Of a DNA stretch of 6,668 nucleotides, positions 1-6,189 are shown in pieces. Source of the stretch: Chloroflexota bacterium. GTDB taxonomy: Bacteria > Chloroflexota > Ktedonobacteria > Ktedonobacterales > Ktedonobacteraceae. How positions within the stretch are numbered: the first letter of the stretch is position 1; every line of letters starts with the position of its first letter. The translations under genes and the position numbers were made by a program. The notes under the pieces are model-generated. The model was not told where the DNA came from. It did not search any database and was given only the letters and a program-made list of their open reading frames with translations. Where the stretch lies: the NCBI GenBank assembly GCA_005881495.1, contig VBHI01000367.1, positions 1 to 6,668 on the forward strand, read 5' to 3'.

Positions 1-447
1 AATCGGCTGCGCAGCACCTTGCATCGCTACAATATTGTCCCACCGAATGGGGGACTCTTCGCTGCGGCTCAGCGTAGCTGGTGGGAGGCGCTTGCCCTCT
101 CAGCGGTAGAGAAGCTGCGCATTCGCCAGGACTTGAGCGTACTCGCGAGCCTCGAGCCGCTGATTGCGGAGGTGCAGGAGGAACTGACGCGCTTGAGTGG
201 GACCGAACCCTGGCTGAGCCAGGTGGTGTTCTTGCTGCAGGTGCCGGGCATCGGCGTGATCAATGCGCTCGTGAGGCTTTCCGCCATCGGGGACATCACG
301 CGGTTTCCCACCGCCAAACAGTTGGTGGGCTATGCCGGCCTGGGTGCAAGCGTGCACGCCTCTGGACAAACCTACCAGACTGGCCATATCACCAGGCAAG
401 GGCGCAAGGAAATGCGCGCAGCCCTGGTGGAATCTGCCTGGATGGCA

Positions 448-557
448 GTCGAGCACCACCCCTATTGGAAAGTGCAATTCGAGCTTTATAGTGTTAACAT
501 GTTAACACAAGGAGGTTTACGTCGAGCACCACCCCTATTGGAAAGTGCAATTCGAGC
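448..557 (+). repeat. 37-bp direct repeat flanking a 36-bp insert
   Basis: Positions 448-484 and 521-557 are identical (37 bp, from GTCGAGCACC to TTCGAGC). Between them lie 36 bp (485-520) that do not belong to the transposase. The offset is 73 bp, one more than a multiple of three, so the arrangement shifts the reading frame. Both copies encode VEHHPYWKVQFE. This is either a long target-like duplication around a tiny insert or a template-switch event. Confidence 0.93.
487..515 (+). promoter_or_regulatory. Perfect 18-bp palindrome with -10-like box and Shine-Dalgarno
   Basis: GTGTTAACATGTTAACAC (491-508) is its own reverse complement. It is preceded by TATAGT (487-492), with TTGGAA at 465-470 as a possible -35 (16-bp spacer), and followed directly by AAGGAGG (509-515), a full anti-Shine-Dalgarno match. 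The order -10, operator, ribosome site is what a regulated gene start looks like, yet no start codon sits at the proper distance: GTC occupies 521-523. Promoter activity and the binding regulator are inferred; the palindrome itself is plain. Confidence 0.5.
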
Positions 558-1000
558 GGCTCTCGGCGCGTATCGGGAAGAAGAAAGCCATTGTGGCGAT
601 CGCCCGCAAACTGCTGGTTGTCGTCTGGCATGTGCTTTCCAAGCAGGAGGCTGATCGGCACGCGGATCAAGCGCTGGTGACCCGGACAATAATGGAATGG
701 GCGCGCAACAAATCGACGGCGACGCGACAAGGCCTCACGCGCGTCGAATTTGTGCGACGCGAACTCGATCGCCTGGGGATCGGCGCTGAGATGGACAGCT
801 TCGTCTTCAATGGCCGGACCTATCACCTGCCGGCATCAGCTTCCGCGCGGCTTCGCACTGCCACAGCTGCTCTCAGTCGAATGGTGTTTGATGCAAGAGC
901 AAGCACCGCAGAGGGTACCACAGTGCTGGCCGCATCACCCTCATGGAACGTGAGAAAGAAGCCGGCTCAGCCCGCTCAAACGATACAACGCTGTGGATGA
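521..1000 (+). pseudogene. IS110-family transposase, detached C-terminal part
   Basis: This is the true continuation of the transposase, shifted +1 by the insertion. It repeats VEHHPYWKVQFE, the last good residues of the upstream part, and goes on with RLSARIGKKKAIVAIARKL and VVWHVLSKQEADRHAD, the standard end of the IS110 C-terminal domain. A tail then contains FVRRELDRLGIGAEMDSF and NGRTYHLP, which I recall from longer IS110-group proteins. No ATG opens this frame. The first in-frame start-like codon is GTG at 545, too far (29 nt) behind the AAGGAGG at 509-515, while the codon at ideal spacing, 521, is GTC. Independent translation is therefore doubtful. The last roughly 40 residues are low-complexity and may not be conserved. 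Confidence 0.72.
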
Positions 1001-1289
1001 CACGGTGCGTTTCCTCCTTGCAGGACACTCCTGCATATTACGCAAGTAACTGAAATTCGACAGTCAAACCTATCCCACTCAGTCCTGCTCCCTGTATCCA
1101 CTCTTCCAGGGAGAACTTGCTCAACATCTTGCTGCTATCCCATCGCATGGTTTTTTCGCTCAGCACCAATTGCTCCGGCAAGGCCGCACATCGCGACAAG
1201 CCCCCAACCCCGGGCTGGGCGTGCTCAAAAACGAGCGAATCCCGCTGTGCGGTCGGGAGCCCCGCATGGCTGGCGTTCCTCTGTCGTCG
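1001..1289. other. Non-coding gap between transposase and membrane-protein gene
   Basis: No convincing gene is visible on either strand. A small perfect stem-loop lies at 1019-1035 (TGCAGGA / TCCTGCA with a 3-nt loop), just past the transposase stop. It could belong to the element end or to convergent transcription termination, but it lacks a T-run. The right terminus of the IS110 element should fall somewhere here. No canonical terminator is visible for the minus-strand membrane-protein gene. Confidence 0.45.
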
Positions 1290-1838
1290 TCACCGAGAGC
1301 CGGGGAGAGGCGAGGGTTCGCTCGGTCGAGGCTGAGCGGAGGTTGTCGCATCGACGACTGCCGTCGCCGTACGCTGCTCGTGCTGCTTGCGCCACCCGTA
1401 CCGGGTCATGCCCCGCGGCTTGTACACCGACAGCGTCGTAGCCACGAGCAAGAACAGCAGGGCACCGCTGGCGTGGCCTATGGACTCTCCTGACATGCCT
1501 GCCATGGAGTTCAGTGACCGCACGTACTCCAGCAAGACGATGATGGCAAAGATGTTGATCAGGAATTTCACCAGGACCCACCAGTACCGGAACAAGCCCC
1601 ACGGGGTAAAGAGTGACGAAACAAGCCCCGTGAGCAGCGAGGCGAAGGCAAACGGGACAATGACCCACCAGACCGTTAATTCCATCGCAGGATAGGCGGC
1701 ACGCACCGTCGCGCTATCCGAACTGACCAGACTGGCGATGGCTAGAGCCAGGAAGCCAGCGACGGCACCGAGCCAGCCAACCGAGATGACGACATGCACG
1801 GTGAGCGCAACCTTGCGGAGGCGGGGTGTCATGTTCAT
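1290..1838 (-). CDS. Four-helix integral membrane protein of unknown function
   Basis: This 182-aa protein has a short charged N-terminus, then four hydrophobic helices at about residues 13-38, 52-76, 84-105 and 120-139. A basic cytoplasmic stretch follows (YKPRGMTRYGWRKQHEQR) and then a Pro/Ser-rich tail. Motifs such as HVVISVGWLGAVAGFLAL, YPAMELTVWWVIVPFA and LLTGLVSSLFTPWGLFRYWW match a widespread uncharacterised membrane family that I recall from Actinobacteria and Chloroflexota. It vaguely resembles DUF2269/CopD-like four-helix proteins. The biochemical role is unknown. The start is ATG at 1838, supported by GGAGGG eight bases upstream; a second Met lies two codons in. The ATG overlaps the stop of the upstream 90-aa gene (ATGA), so the two are probably translationally coupled. 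Confidence 0.85.
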   Translation of the reverse strand: MNMTPRLRKVALTVHVVISVGWLGAVAGFLALAIASLVSSDSATVRAAYPAMELTVWWVIVPFAFASLLTGLVSSLFTPWGLFRYWWVLVKFLINIFAIIVLLEYVRSLNSMAGMSGESIGHASGALLFLLVATTLSVYKPRGMTRYGWRKQHEQRTATAVVDATTSAQPRPSEPSPLPGSR

Positions 1839-2107
1839 ACCTGGTGCCCTCCGTAGACGATAACGCTGGTGAGCGGTGTCTGGCCACCAAAGCCGGCGTG
1901 GCCACTCAGACTATGGATGTACGGTATGACGGTGAAGCGCAGGATCATAAACAACAAGAACAGGACGAGGGCGATGATCGCAAGCACTTTCACCCAACGT
2001 GGGATGCTGGGGGGCGAGGAGTGAACCTGCCTCACACGGGTAGCGCTGTTGGAATCAGCTCTCTGCATGCCCTGTTTTGTCGCGTCTTGTAATAGTGATT
2101 TCTTCAT
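1835..2107 (-). CDS. Small single-helix membrane protein, partner of the four-helix protein
   Basis: The 90-aa product has a polar N-terminus (about 1-36) and one hydrophobic helix at about 38-59 (VKVLAIIALVLFLLFMILRF) preceded by RW. A Gly-rich C-terminus follows (GHAGFGGQTPLTSVIVYGG). The pattern R-W-V-K-V, one helix, then G-Q-T-P-x-T-S-V resembles short hypothetical proteins that I recall sitting directly before the four-helix protein in other genomes. No enzymatic motif is present. The start at ATG 2107 is chosen because GAGGAG lies nine bases upstream and the protein begins MKKSLL. The frame stays open further upstream, but that part is not protein-like. The stop overlaps the next start by ATGA. 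Function unknown; a small accessory subunit is a guess from the coupling. Confidence 0.75.
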   Translation of the reverse strand: MKKSLLQDATKQGMQRADSNSATRVRQVHSSPPSIPRWVKVLAIIALVLFLLFMILRFTVIPYIHSLSGHAGFGGQTPLTSVIVYGGHQV

Positions 2108-2250
2108 TGAGAGATTCTCCTCTTTGTTTGCATAATCGCTAAGAGCGGCACTGAGAAACGGTGAGCGTAGTCGCGCCGGTCGGCTGAGAGCCATCTGTTC
2201 ACCGCAGAGAAGCGGTTCAGTCTTTACGAAATCGCTCTCGTACAAAAGCC

Positions 2251-2259
2251 AGTATAGCA
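2251..2259 (-). promoter_or_regulatory. Candidate extended -10 promoter for the membrane-protein pair
   Basis: On the minus strand TGC-TATACT (2259-2251) fits an extended -10 box. No good -35 is visible at 16-18 bp. It would give a leader of about 135 nt before the ATG at 2107 and would let the two small genes be expressed independently of the upstream kinase. A minor inverted repeat ACCGC / GCGGT lies inside that leader, at about 2200-2216. Confidence 0.4.
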
Positions 2260-2327
2260 AGGCTTTGTGAACGAAACGTGGACGGAGAAGCGTCCCTCTT
2301 CAAGTCCCGTGTCCAGTACCCGCTGGG

Positions 2328-2432
2328 TCACCTGTTTGGAGCGAGAGGGAGCGTAAACGTGAAAGTGGACCCCTTTCCTGCTTCACTCTGCACGGAAATG
2401 GGGCTGTGATGGAGATCTAAGATGTGCTTGAT
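2328..2432 (-). pseudogene. Out-of-frame remnant of the kinase C-terminus
   Basis: Reading the minus strand from 2432 gives IKHILDLHHSPISVQSEA followed by GKGSTFTFTLPLAPNR and a TGA at 2330-2328. This is the standard last piece of a HATPase_c domain: the helix after G2, then the G-K-G-S-T-F-x-F-x-L-P strand. It is in a different frame from the kinase ORF and overlaps its final codons. The intervening roughly 25 residues (R-I-F-x-R-F-Y ... G-T-G-L-G-L-A-I) are absent from the DNA altogether, so a single-base correction would not restore the protein. Confidence 0.85.
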
Positions 2433-3310
2433 TCTAGATCCTCTGGCCTGATTCCTGGTCCCTCATCCTTCACAGAAATCACCGCCTGTGCGCGCTTTTT
2501 CACCAGCACTGCGATAGAACTGTGAGGTGGGGAAAATTGGACGGCATTGTGCAGCAAATTGACGAGCACTTGATCAATCCGATCTGGGTCAGCACAGACG
2601 TGGAGGTCTTGTGCTTCTTCAGCGAGTACTTCCACCGTGACCTGTTTTTTCCCCCATTCCGGTTCCAGGCGAGCCACGACCTGGCGAACCAATTCCGACA
2701 CATTAAAGCTGACAGGCCGAATTTCCAACTGCCCTGCTTCTATGCGGGCCAGATCGAGCAGATCATTGACCAGCTTGATCATGCGTTCAGTTTGTGCTTC
2801 CATGATCGTCAAATACTGGCGTTGGCGTTCGTCAGGGATCGTCCCATCCAGAAAGGCTCTGACAAAGCCATGAATCGACGTCAGAGGAGAACGCAAATCA
2901 TGGGAAACATTGGCCACAAAATCCTTTCTCATCTGATCCAGGCCGGCCAACGAAGCCGCCATAGAATTGAAGGTCTCCCCCAATGCTCCCACCTCATCGC
3001 GCGTCTTGATCGTGACGCGTTGATCAAAGTGTCCCCTGGCGATCTGGAGGGCTACCCGATTCATTTCCCGCAGTGGGGCAGTGATTCTTCGGGAAAGATA
3101 GGAGAAAAAGAGGCTGGTAATGGCAAGAGAAATAAAAGAGGCTATCGAAAACAACTGCTTCATCTGATTCAGCGCTGCTGAAGTGAGAGGGATGCTCGCC
3201 AGACTGTGCTGAAACAGCAAAGCGAAAACAACCGCAAGAACGACATGCGACAGCACTAACGTGATGAGACACGTCAGAAACAGCTTCAAAAAAATACTGT
3301 TGATGCGCAT
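2417..3310 (-). CDS. Sensor histidine kinase (HAMP-HisKA), C-terminal ATPase domain truncated
   Basis: A membrane sensor kinase of 297 aa. Helix 1 spans about residues 7-33, followed by a short extracytoplasmic loop of about 20 aa, helix 2 at about 55-72, HAMP at about 73-125, and HisKA with H-box FVANVSHDLRSPLTSIHGF (phospho-acceptor His about 137). The ATPase domain begins with N-box DQVLVNLLHNAVQFSPP and G1 motif DEGPGI. It then ends abruptly at RPEDLESSTS: the F-box and G2 box (GTGLGL) are missing. The lost C-terminus is readable just downstream in another frame, so an internal, frame-shifting deletion of roughly 75 nt occurred. ATP binding, and hence kinase activity, is probably abolished. 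The start is ATG 3310, overlapping the regulator's stop (TGATG) with GGAG upstream; GTG at 3313 is an alternative. The input signal is unknown. Confidence 0.88.
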   Translation of the reverse strand: MRINSIFLKLFLTCLITLVLSHVVLAVVFALLFQHSLASIPLTSAALNQMKQLFSIASFISLAITSLFFSYLSRRITAPLREMNRVALQIARGHFDQRVTIKTRDEVGALGETFNSMAASLAGLDQMRKDFVANVSHDLRSPLTSIHGFVRAFLDGTIPDERQRQYLTIMEAQTERMIKLVNDLLDLARIEAGQLEIRPVSFNVSELVRQVVARLEPEWGKKQVTVEVLAEEAQDLHVCADPDRIDQVLVNLLHNAVQFSPPHSSIAVLVKKRAQAVISVKDEGPGIRPEDLESSTS

Positions 3311-4002
3311 CACTGGTTCTCCACCTCGAATTTATAGCCAACGCCTCTGATGGTTTTGACCCGCCAATATGGGTTAGAATCCCCCACTTTTTCTCGAATC
3401 CTCTTAATATGGACATCGACGGTTCGCGGATCTCCCTCAAAATCCAAACCCCAGAGGCGATCCAACAACTGTTGACGGGTGAATACATGGTTGGCCTGGG
3501 AGGCGAGGAAATAGAGCAGCTCCATTTCCCTGGGCGGGAAGACGATCTCCTGTGTTTCACAGGTCACCTGATAATGTTGCAGATCAATTTTCAACGAGGG
3601 AAATTCAATGGGCGCATCGGCATCGAACAGCGGATTGGCTCGCCGCAGGACCGCTTTGATCCTCGCCATCAGTTCGTTCGGATCAAACGGTTTCACCAGG
3701 TAATCATCTGCGCCCAAGTCGAACCCTTTCAGTTTATCGCGGCTTTCGCCTTTCCCGGTCAACATGATGATAGGAGTTTTCTCAAATCTCCTGATTTCCT
3801 TGCACACTTCCCACCCATCCATCTCAGGCAGCATAATATCCAGAATGACCAGATCAGCAGGAGTCTCATAAAACAGGTCTAATCCGGTCATGCCACTGTG
3901 TGCAATGCTCACACGATATCCGCTTTTTTCCGCGTATAATGTGATCAATTCACCAATAGCAGGATCGTCTTCAATAACGAGAACGTTCACTGGCTTGTTC
4001 AT
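3310..4002 (-). CDS. OmpR/PhoB-family response regulator
   Basis: The 230-aa product is a complete two-domain transcription regulator. In the receiver domain (about 5-118) the acidic pocket is E11-D12-D13 and the phospho-acceptor is Asp55 in VILDIMLPEMDGWEV. Thr82 (PIIMLTGKGE) and Lys104 (DDYLVKPF) are also present. The C-terminal winged helix (about 130-228) shows FPPREMELLYFLASQ, VFTRQQLLDRLWGLDFEGD, RTVDVHIKRIREKVGD and the wing RVKTIRGVGYKFE. Length and residues are normal, so this gene looks intact. The start is ATG 4002 with GGGGAGG seven bases upstream. The stop overlaps the start of the histidine kinase, its cognate partner. With that kinase broken, the regulator may act unphosphorylated, be driven by another kinase, or be idle. 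Overall similarity is to ResD/PhoP-type regulators; the regulon is unknown. Confidence 0.95.
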   Translation of the reverse strand: MNKPVNVLVIEDDPAIGELITLYAEKSGYRVSIAHSGMTGLDLFYETPADLVILDIMLPEMDGWEVCKEIRRFEKTPIIMLTGKGESRDKLKGFDLGADDYLVKPFDPNELMARIKAVLRRANPLFDADAPIEFPSLKIDLQHYQVTCETQEIVFPPREMELLYFLASQANHVFTRQQLLDRLWGLDFEGDPRTVDVHIKRIREKVGDSNPYWRVKTIRGVGYKFEVENQ

Positions 4003-4043
4003 GCATCGGCCTCCCCATTCCCGTTTATAGTAGCATCTTTTTA

Positions 4044-4058
4044 TGAACAGAAGGTGAA
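4044..4058 (-). promoter_or_regulatory. TTCA direct repeat upstream of the response regulator (weak)
   Basis: Minus-strand TTCA occurs at 4058-4055 and again at 4047-4044, exactly 11 bp apart, about 45 bp upstream of the regulator ATG. An 11-bp period is the half-site spacing used by OmpR/PhoB-type dimers, so autoregulation is possible. A TACTAT / TATAAA-like stretch follows at about 4024-4033. The repeats are only 4 bp long and could be chance. Confidence 0.2.
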
Positions 4059-4094
4059 TAAAATCGTATTGACCCCAAAAGTTTCAGTAACACA

Positions 4095-4730
4095 TTAACA
4101 TTTTTGCAAGAATTTTCCGCTGGATCGTAACAATTTGATGTCTGATGGGTACGGTGCTTCGCTAAATTTTGAGGTGGTCGGGTGTTCTCCCCGACGCACG
4201 CGCACAAACAGGCCATCGCTCTCGCTCATGGTGTGCTGCTCAATCAGCGTCGCGCGTCTGGCCTGGTACTCCTCATCGGCGAGGCGTTCCCGCTGGCATT
4301 CCAATCGTTCCAGCAGACGCGTGCAGCGTTCGGTGTGGTACTGGCGCAGCTGCTCCAGGTAGGCGTCGATCTCGCGCCGCACATCGACAAGAACCTTCAC
4401 AATGCACCGCTTGTCACCCTTCCCGTGTCGAATGATGGCGACGTGATGTCCCTGGCGCATGGTAAGGTCGGAGACCCGCAGCGCGGCCGCCTCCGAACGG
4501 CGGATGCCCGTGCGCAGCAGCAGCAAGATCATGGTGTAGTCGCGCTGGCCAGAGAGGGTGTTGGTCGGAATGCTATCAAGGAGAGCCTGTGCCTGCTCAT
4601 CGGTCAGCGCCAGGTGCGTCGTCTCATCTTCGCCGCTGAATCCGCGCACGGCGCTGGCGGGGTTTTTCTCGAGCTGCTGGCGCTCGACCGCTTCATCTAG
4701 CAACTGTCTGGCTACAAGGCAGATCTGCAC
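4095..4730 (-). pseudogene. Tyrosine recombinase/integrase fragment
   Basis: The visible part holds the end of the core-binding domain (ARQLLDEAVERQQLEKNPA), the linker (LALTDEQAQALLDSIP) and the first half of the catalytic domain. Catalytic Arg is in LLRTGIRRSEAAALRV (about 77) and the beta-hairpin Lys in RHGKGDKRCIV (about 104). A long charged, coiled-coil-like insert (about 120-165) and ESDGLFVRVRRGEHPTTS follow. Homology ends there (about 4173): the H-x-x-R, His/Trp and nucleophilic Tyr are all missing, replaced by about 25 unrelated residues. On the 5' side the first possible start is GTG 4730, and the frame is open to about 4867, but the expected N-terminal domain is not recognisable. 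An inverted-repeat element begins at 4744. The piece should be catalytically dead. The type resembles Ktedonobacteria integrases (from memory). Confidence 0.78.
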
Positions 4731-4743
4731 CTGGTTCTCCAGT

Positions 4744-4931
4744 TGTAAATTTTGCGATTCTGGTAGCCGAATCTGGATAATTATGTGGGCAGCGAGACGA
4801 GTAAAATCAGAAAAACATGTATCCTCTTGCCTCGCGAAATCGTCACAATCGGCTTGGTGGGCTGTTTCAGGCTAAGTACCTCGAACCCACACAATTATCC
4901 AGATTTGGCCATCAAAATCTCAAAATTTACA
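4744..4931. repeat. 188-bp element with 47-bp imperfect terminal inverted repeats
   Basis: Arm 4744-4790 (beginning TGTAAATTTTG) and arm 4885-4931 (ending CAAAATTTACA) are reverse complements at 40 of 47 positions without gaps; the best core is AATCTGGATAATT. The 94-bp centre carries no ORF of note. The layout is that of a MITE-like non-autonomous element or two facing ends of an insertion sequence. It sits where the integrase coding homology stops, so it may have interrupted that gene. No target-site duplication is visible. Confidence 0.7.
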
Positions 4932-5262
4932 CCCTGCTCGCGACGATCTCGCCAGAGCTGCATGGGTTGCCCCCTTTTCGACCCGCGAGCAAAGGGAAGA
5001 GCTGATATAGGATGAGGTTATGCTGACCCGCTTCGCAAACGGGAGAGATCGGGGAAAAAACCCTCTTCAAGTCATTCCCCCTTCCACTTTTGAAGTTGGA
5101 TACCTCCCCGAATAAACTGGGATCACGAGAAAGAGGGGCACGTCTTTCCTGCTTTTTTTCGGCGGATCGAACTGCCTGATTGGCCCGGCAATTCGATCCG
5201 CCGGCCCAAGTTCATCGGCTCTGCTGATCGAGCGACTGCACTCAACAGTACGGCCTCACTCT
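4932..5262. other. Intergenic region without a recognisable gene
   Basis: Neither strand shows a gene with protein-like composition. On the minus strand, AAGGGGG before an ATG at about 4963 opens a frame of only about 22 codons that runs into the inverted-repeat element (MQLWRDRREQ...). This might be a relic of the integrase start. The stretch also contains the stem-loop at 5160-5203. A weak minus-strand hairpin (CTTCAA / TTGAAG, 5095-5065) is followed by AGGG and six Ts, and could serve as a poor terminator for the oxidoreductase gene. Confidence 0.4.
5160..5203. repeat. Strong 44-bp stem-loop downstream of the oxidoreductase
   Basis: CGGCGGATCGAA (5160-5171) pairs perfectly with TTCGATCCGCCG (5192-5203). 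After one mismatch, TGCC (5173-5176) pairs with GGCA (5187-5190) around a 10-nt loop, giving 16 bp in all. For the minus-strand gene it lies about 60 bp past the stop, where a terminator is expected. On that strand it is followed by A7, not U, so it is not a canonical intrinsic terminator. On the plus strand the T-run precedes rather than follows the hairpin. Confidence 0.6.
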
Positions 5263-6189
5263 TCAGTGTCCCGCCAGGCGCGCGACGACTGGTGCCATCT
5301 TCTCAGCATTGGTGATGGTCGTCGTAATATAGGAGATGCTGTAGCGCTCCCGCATCTCCAAAAGTTCCTCGCAGATCTGATCTTCGGAGCCCACCAGGTT
5401 GTGTATGGTTCCGAGCAGTGTCTCCGCGCTCACCCCAGAAAGGGCGGCGAACGGCTTCACAGCTTCCAGGCGATCCTTTTCTGTCAAAGCTACTGTCAGG
5501 ATTGGGATACTCAGCTCGAGTTCTTCAAATCGCGAGCCTGCTGCTTCGCGCACCCAGGCGACCTTTTGAGCTGTTCCGATCTGATCTGCCCCTCTCAGAT
5601 CGAAATCTCCGTTAGGCGAAGCCCGGGGCACAATGCCAACGATATCGGCGTGACGAGCGGCCGCCGAGAGCATGAGCTTTCCGCCGCCCCCCATGTAGAG
5701 CGGCGGACGCGGCCGCTGGAGCGGCTGTGGCAGACTCAAGCCCTGGATTGTATAATAGTGACCGCTGAAAGTCAGCGGCTCTTCACGGAAGAGTCCTGTA
5801 ATCACCTGGACAGCCTCTTCCAGGCGAGCAATCCGTTCTTTCGCGCTGGCAAAAAGAATACCCGCCTGCGCATACTCCCCCGCGAAATAGCCCGCGCCGA
5901 TCCCCAGCTCAAAACGCCCGCCGCTCAGCACGTCCAGAGTAGCAGCCTCGCGTGCCAGTGGAACAGGATGCCAGAAATCGTTGCTAAAGACATTGCTGCC
6001 AATGCGCAGCGTCGTCGTGGCTGAAGCTGCGGCCTGAAGCGCCGCTATCGGGCTGAACTCCCAGTACAAATGGTCAGATGCCAAAAAAGACGCGTAGCCA
6101 AGTTCCTCGGCCTTTTTCGCCTGCTCGATCCACTCTTCCCTCGATTGCGCTTTCCCTATGAGTCCGAAACGGAACGGTTTGCGTGCTAT
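5263..6189 (-). CDS. Luciferase-like monooxygenase fold oxidoreductase, probably F420-dependent
   Basis: From the AUA at 6189 the product is 308 aa, a normal length for LLM-class TIM-barrel enzymes. Landmarks: first strand KPFRFGLIG, helix EEWIEQAKKAEELGYASF, then ASDHLYWEFSPIAALQAAA, TTTLRIGSNVFSNDFWHPV, the family hallmark ATLDVLSGGRFELGIGAGY, RIARLEEAVQVITGLF, PPLYMGGGGKLMLSAAARHADIVGI, and a complete C-terminus. The pattern fits the F420-dependent MSMEG_2516-like subgroup (from memory), acting in the cytoplasm on an unknown substrate; FMN use cannot be excluded. Start choice: the first strand is encoded only upstream of TTG 6084. The codon seven bases after a perfect AAGGAGG (6203-6197) is ATA, giving (M)ARKPFRFG, and no ATG/GTG/TTG is in frame there. 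A stop lies further upstream. The gene is either translated poorly from AUA or has suffered an ATG-to-ATA change. Confidence 0.88.
   Translation of the reverse strand: MARKPFRFGLIGKAQSREEWIEQAKKAEELGYASFLASDHLYWEFSPIAALQAAASATTTLRIGSNVFSNDFWHPVPLAREAATLDVLSGGRFELGIGAGYFAGEYAQAGILFASAKERIARLEEAVQVITGLFREEPLTFSGHYYTIQGLSLPQPLQRPRPPLYMGGGGKLMLSAAARHADIVGIVPRASPNGDFDLRGADQIGTAQKVAWVREAAGSRFEELELSIPILTVALTEKDRLEAVKPFAALSGVSAETLLGTIHNLVGSEDQICEELLEMRERYSISYITTTITNAEKMAPVVARLAGH

Larger units (their letters stand above)
1..654 (+). pseudogene. IS110-family transposase, Transposase_20 region, 5' partial, frameshifted
   Basis: IS110 transposases are DEDD/serine recombinases that move circular intermediates under bridge-RNA guidance. 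This reading frame enters from the left edge without a start. It shows a helical linker (about residues 30-65 of the visible part), then the helix-hairpin-helix-like segment FLLQVPGIGVINALVRL and the family block KQLVGYAGL...SGQTYQTGHITRQGRKEMRAALVESAW, which match the Transposase_20 domain. In the usual G-x-I-S-K-x-G block the residue after Ile is Thr here (GHITRQG). Genuine homology stops at FE (about 484). The following residues to the stop at 652-654 are out-of-frame read-through caused by the 73-bp insertion. The real continuation lies in the next frame (521-1000). Family assignment is firm; activity is unlikely. Confidence 0.82.
1..1000 (+). mobile_element. IS110-family insertion sequence, right part, disrupted
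   Basis: The stretch encodes the C-terminal half of an IS110-type transposase and is open to the left edge, so the RuvC-like DEDD domain and left end lie outside the window. The right boundary cannot be set: IS110 elements often lack terminal inverted repeats and target duplications, and none is visible past the stop at 1000. The element is inactivated by a 73-bp internal insertion/duplication (finding at 448-557), so it probably no longer makes a working transposase. Confidence 0.75.

Noticed and set aside
2108..2260. N-terminal extension of the 90-aa protein to a 141-aa reading frame starting at 2260
   Set aside because: The extension has no ribosome site and no protein-like pattern, and overlaps the candidate promoter. 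ATG 2107 has GAGGAG at nine bases and a typical MKK start.
2522..3181. Long plus-strand frame opposite the histidine kinase (219 codons)
   Set aside because: It is antisense to recognised HAMP/HisKA/N-box motifs and has no domain of its own.
4182..4700. Plus-strand frame opposite the integrase fragment
   Set aside because: Antisense to clear integrase motifs (TGIRRSE, HGKGDK) and without recognisable domains.
2294..5073. Shared 13-mer CCCTCTTCAAGTC at 2294-2306 and 5061-5073 as a possible repeat or binding site
   Set aside because: One 13-bp match in a window of this size is near chance expectation, and the flanks do not agree.
5160..5203. Calling the stem-loop an intrinsic terminator
   Set aside because: On the minus strand it is followed by A7, and on the plus strand the T-run comes before it, so it does not have terminator form.
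5266..6024. Long plus-strand frame opposite the oxidoreductase (252 codons)
   Set aside because: Mirror frame of a well-recognised LLM-family protein; its composition is not protein-like.
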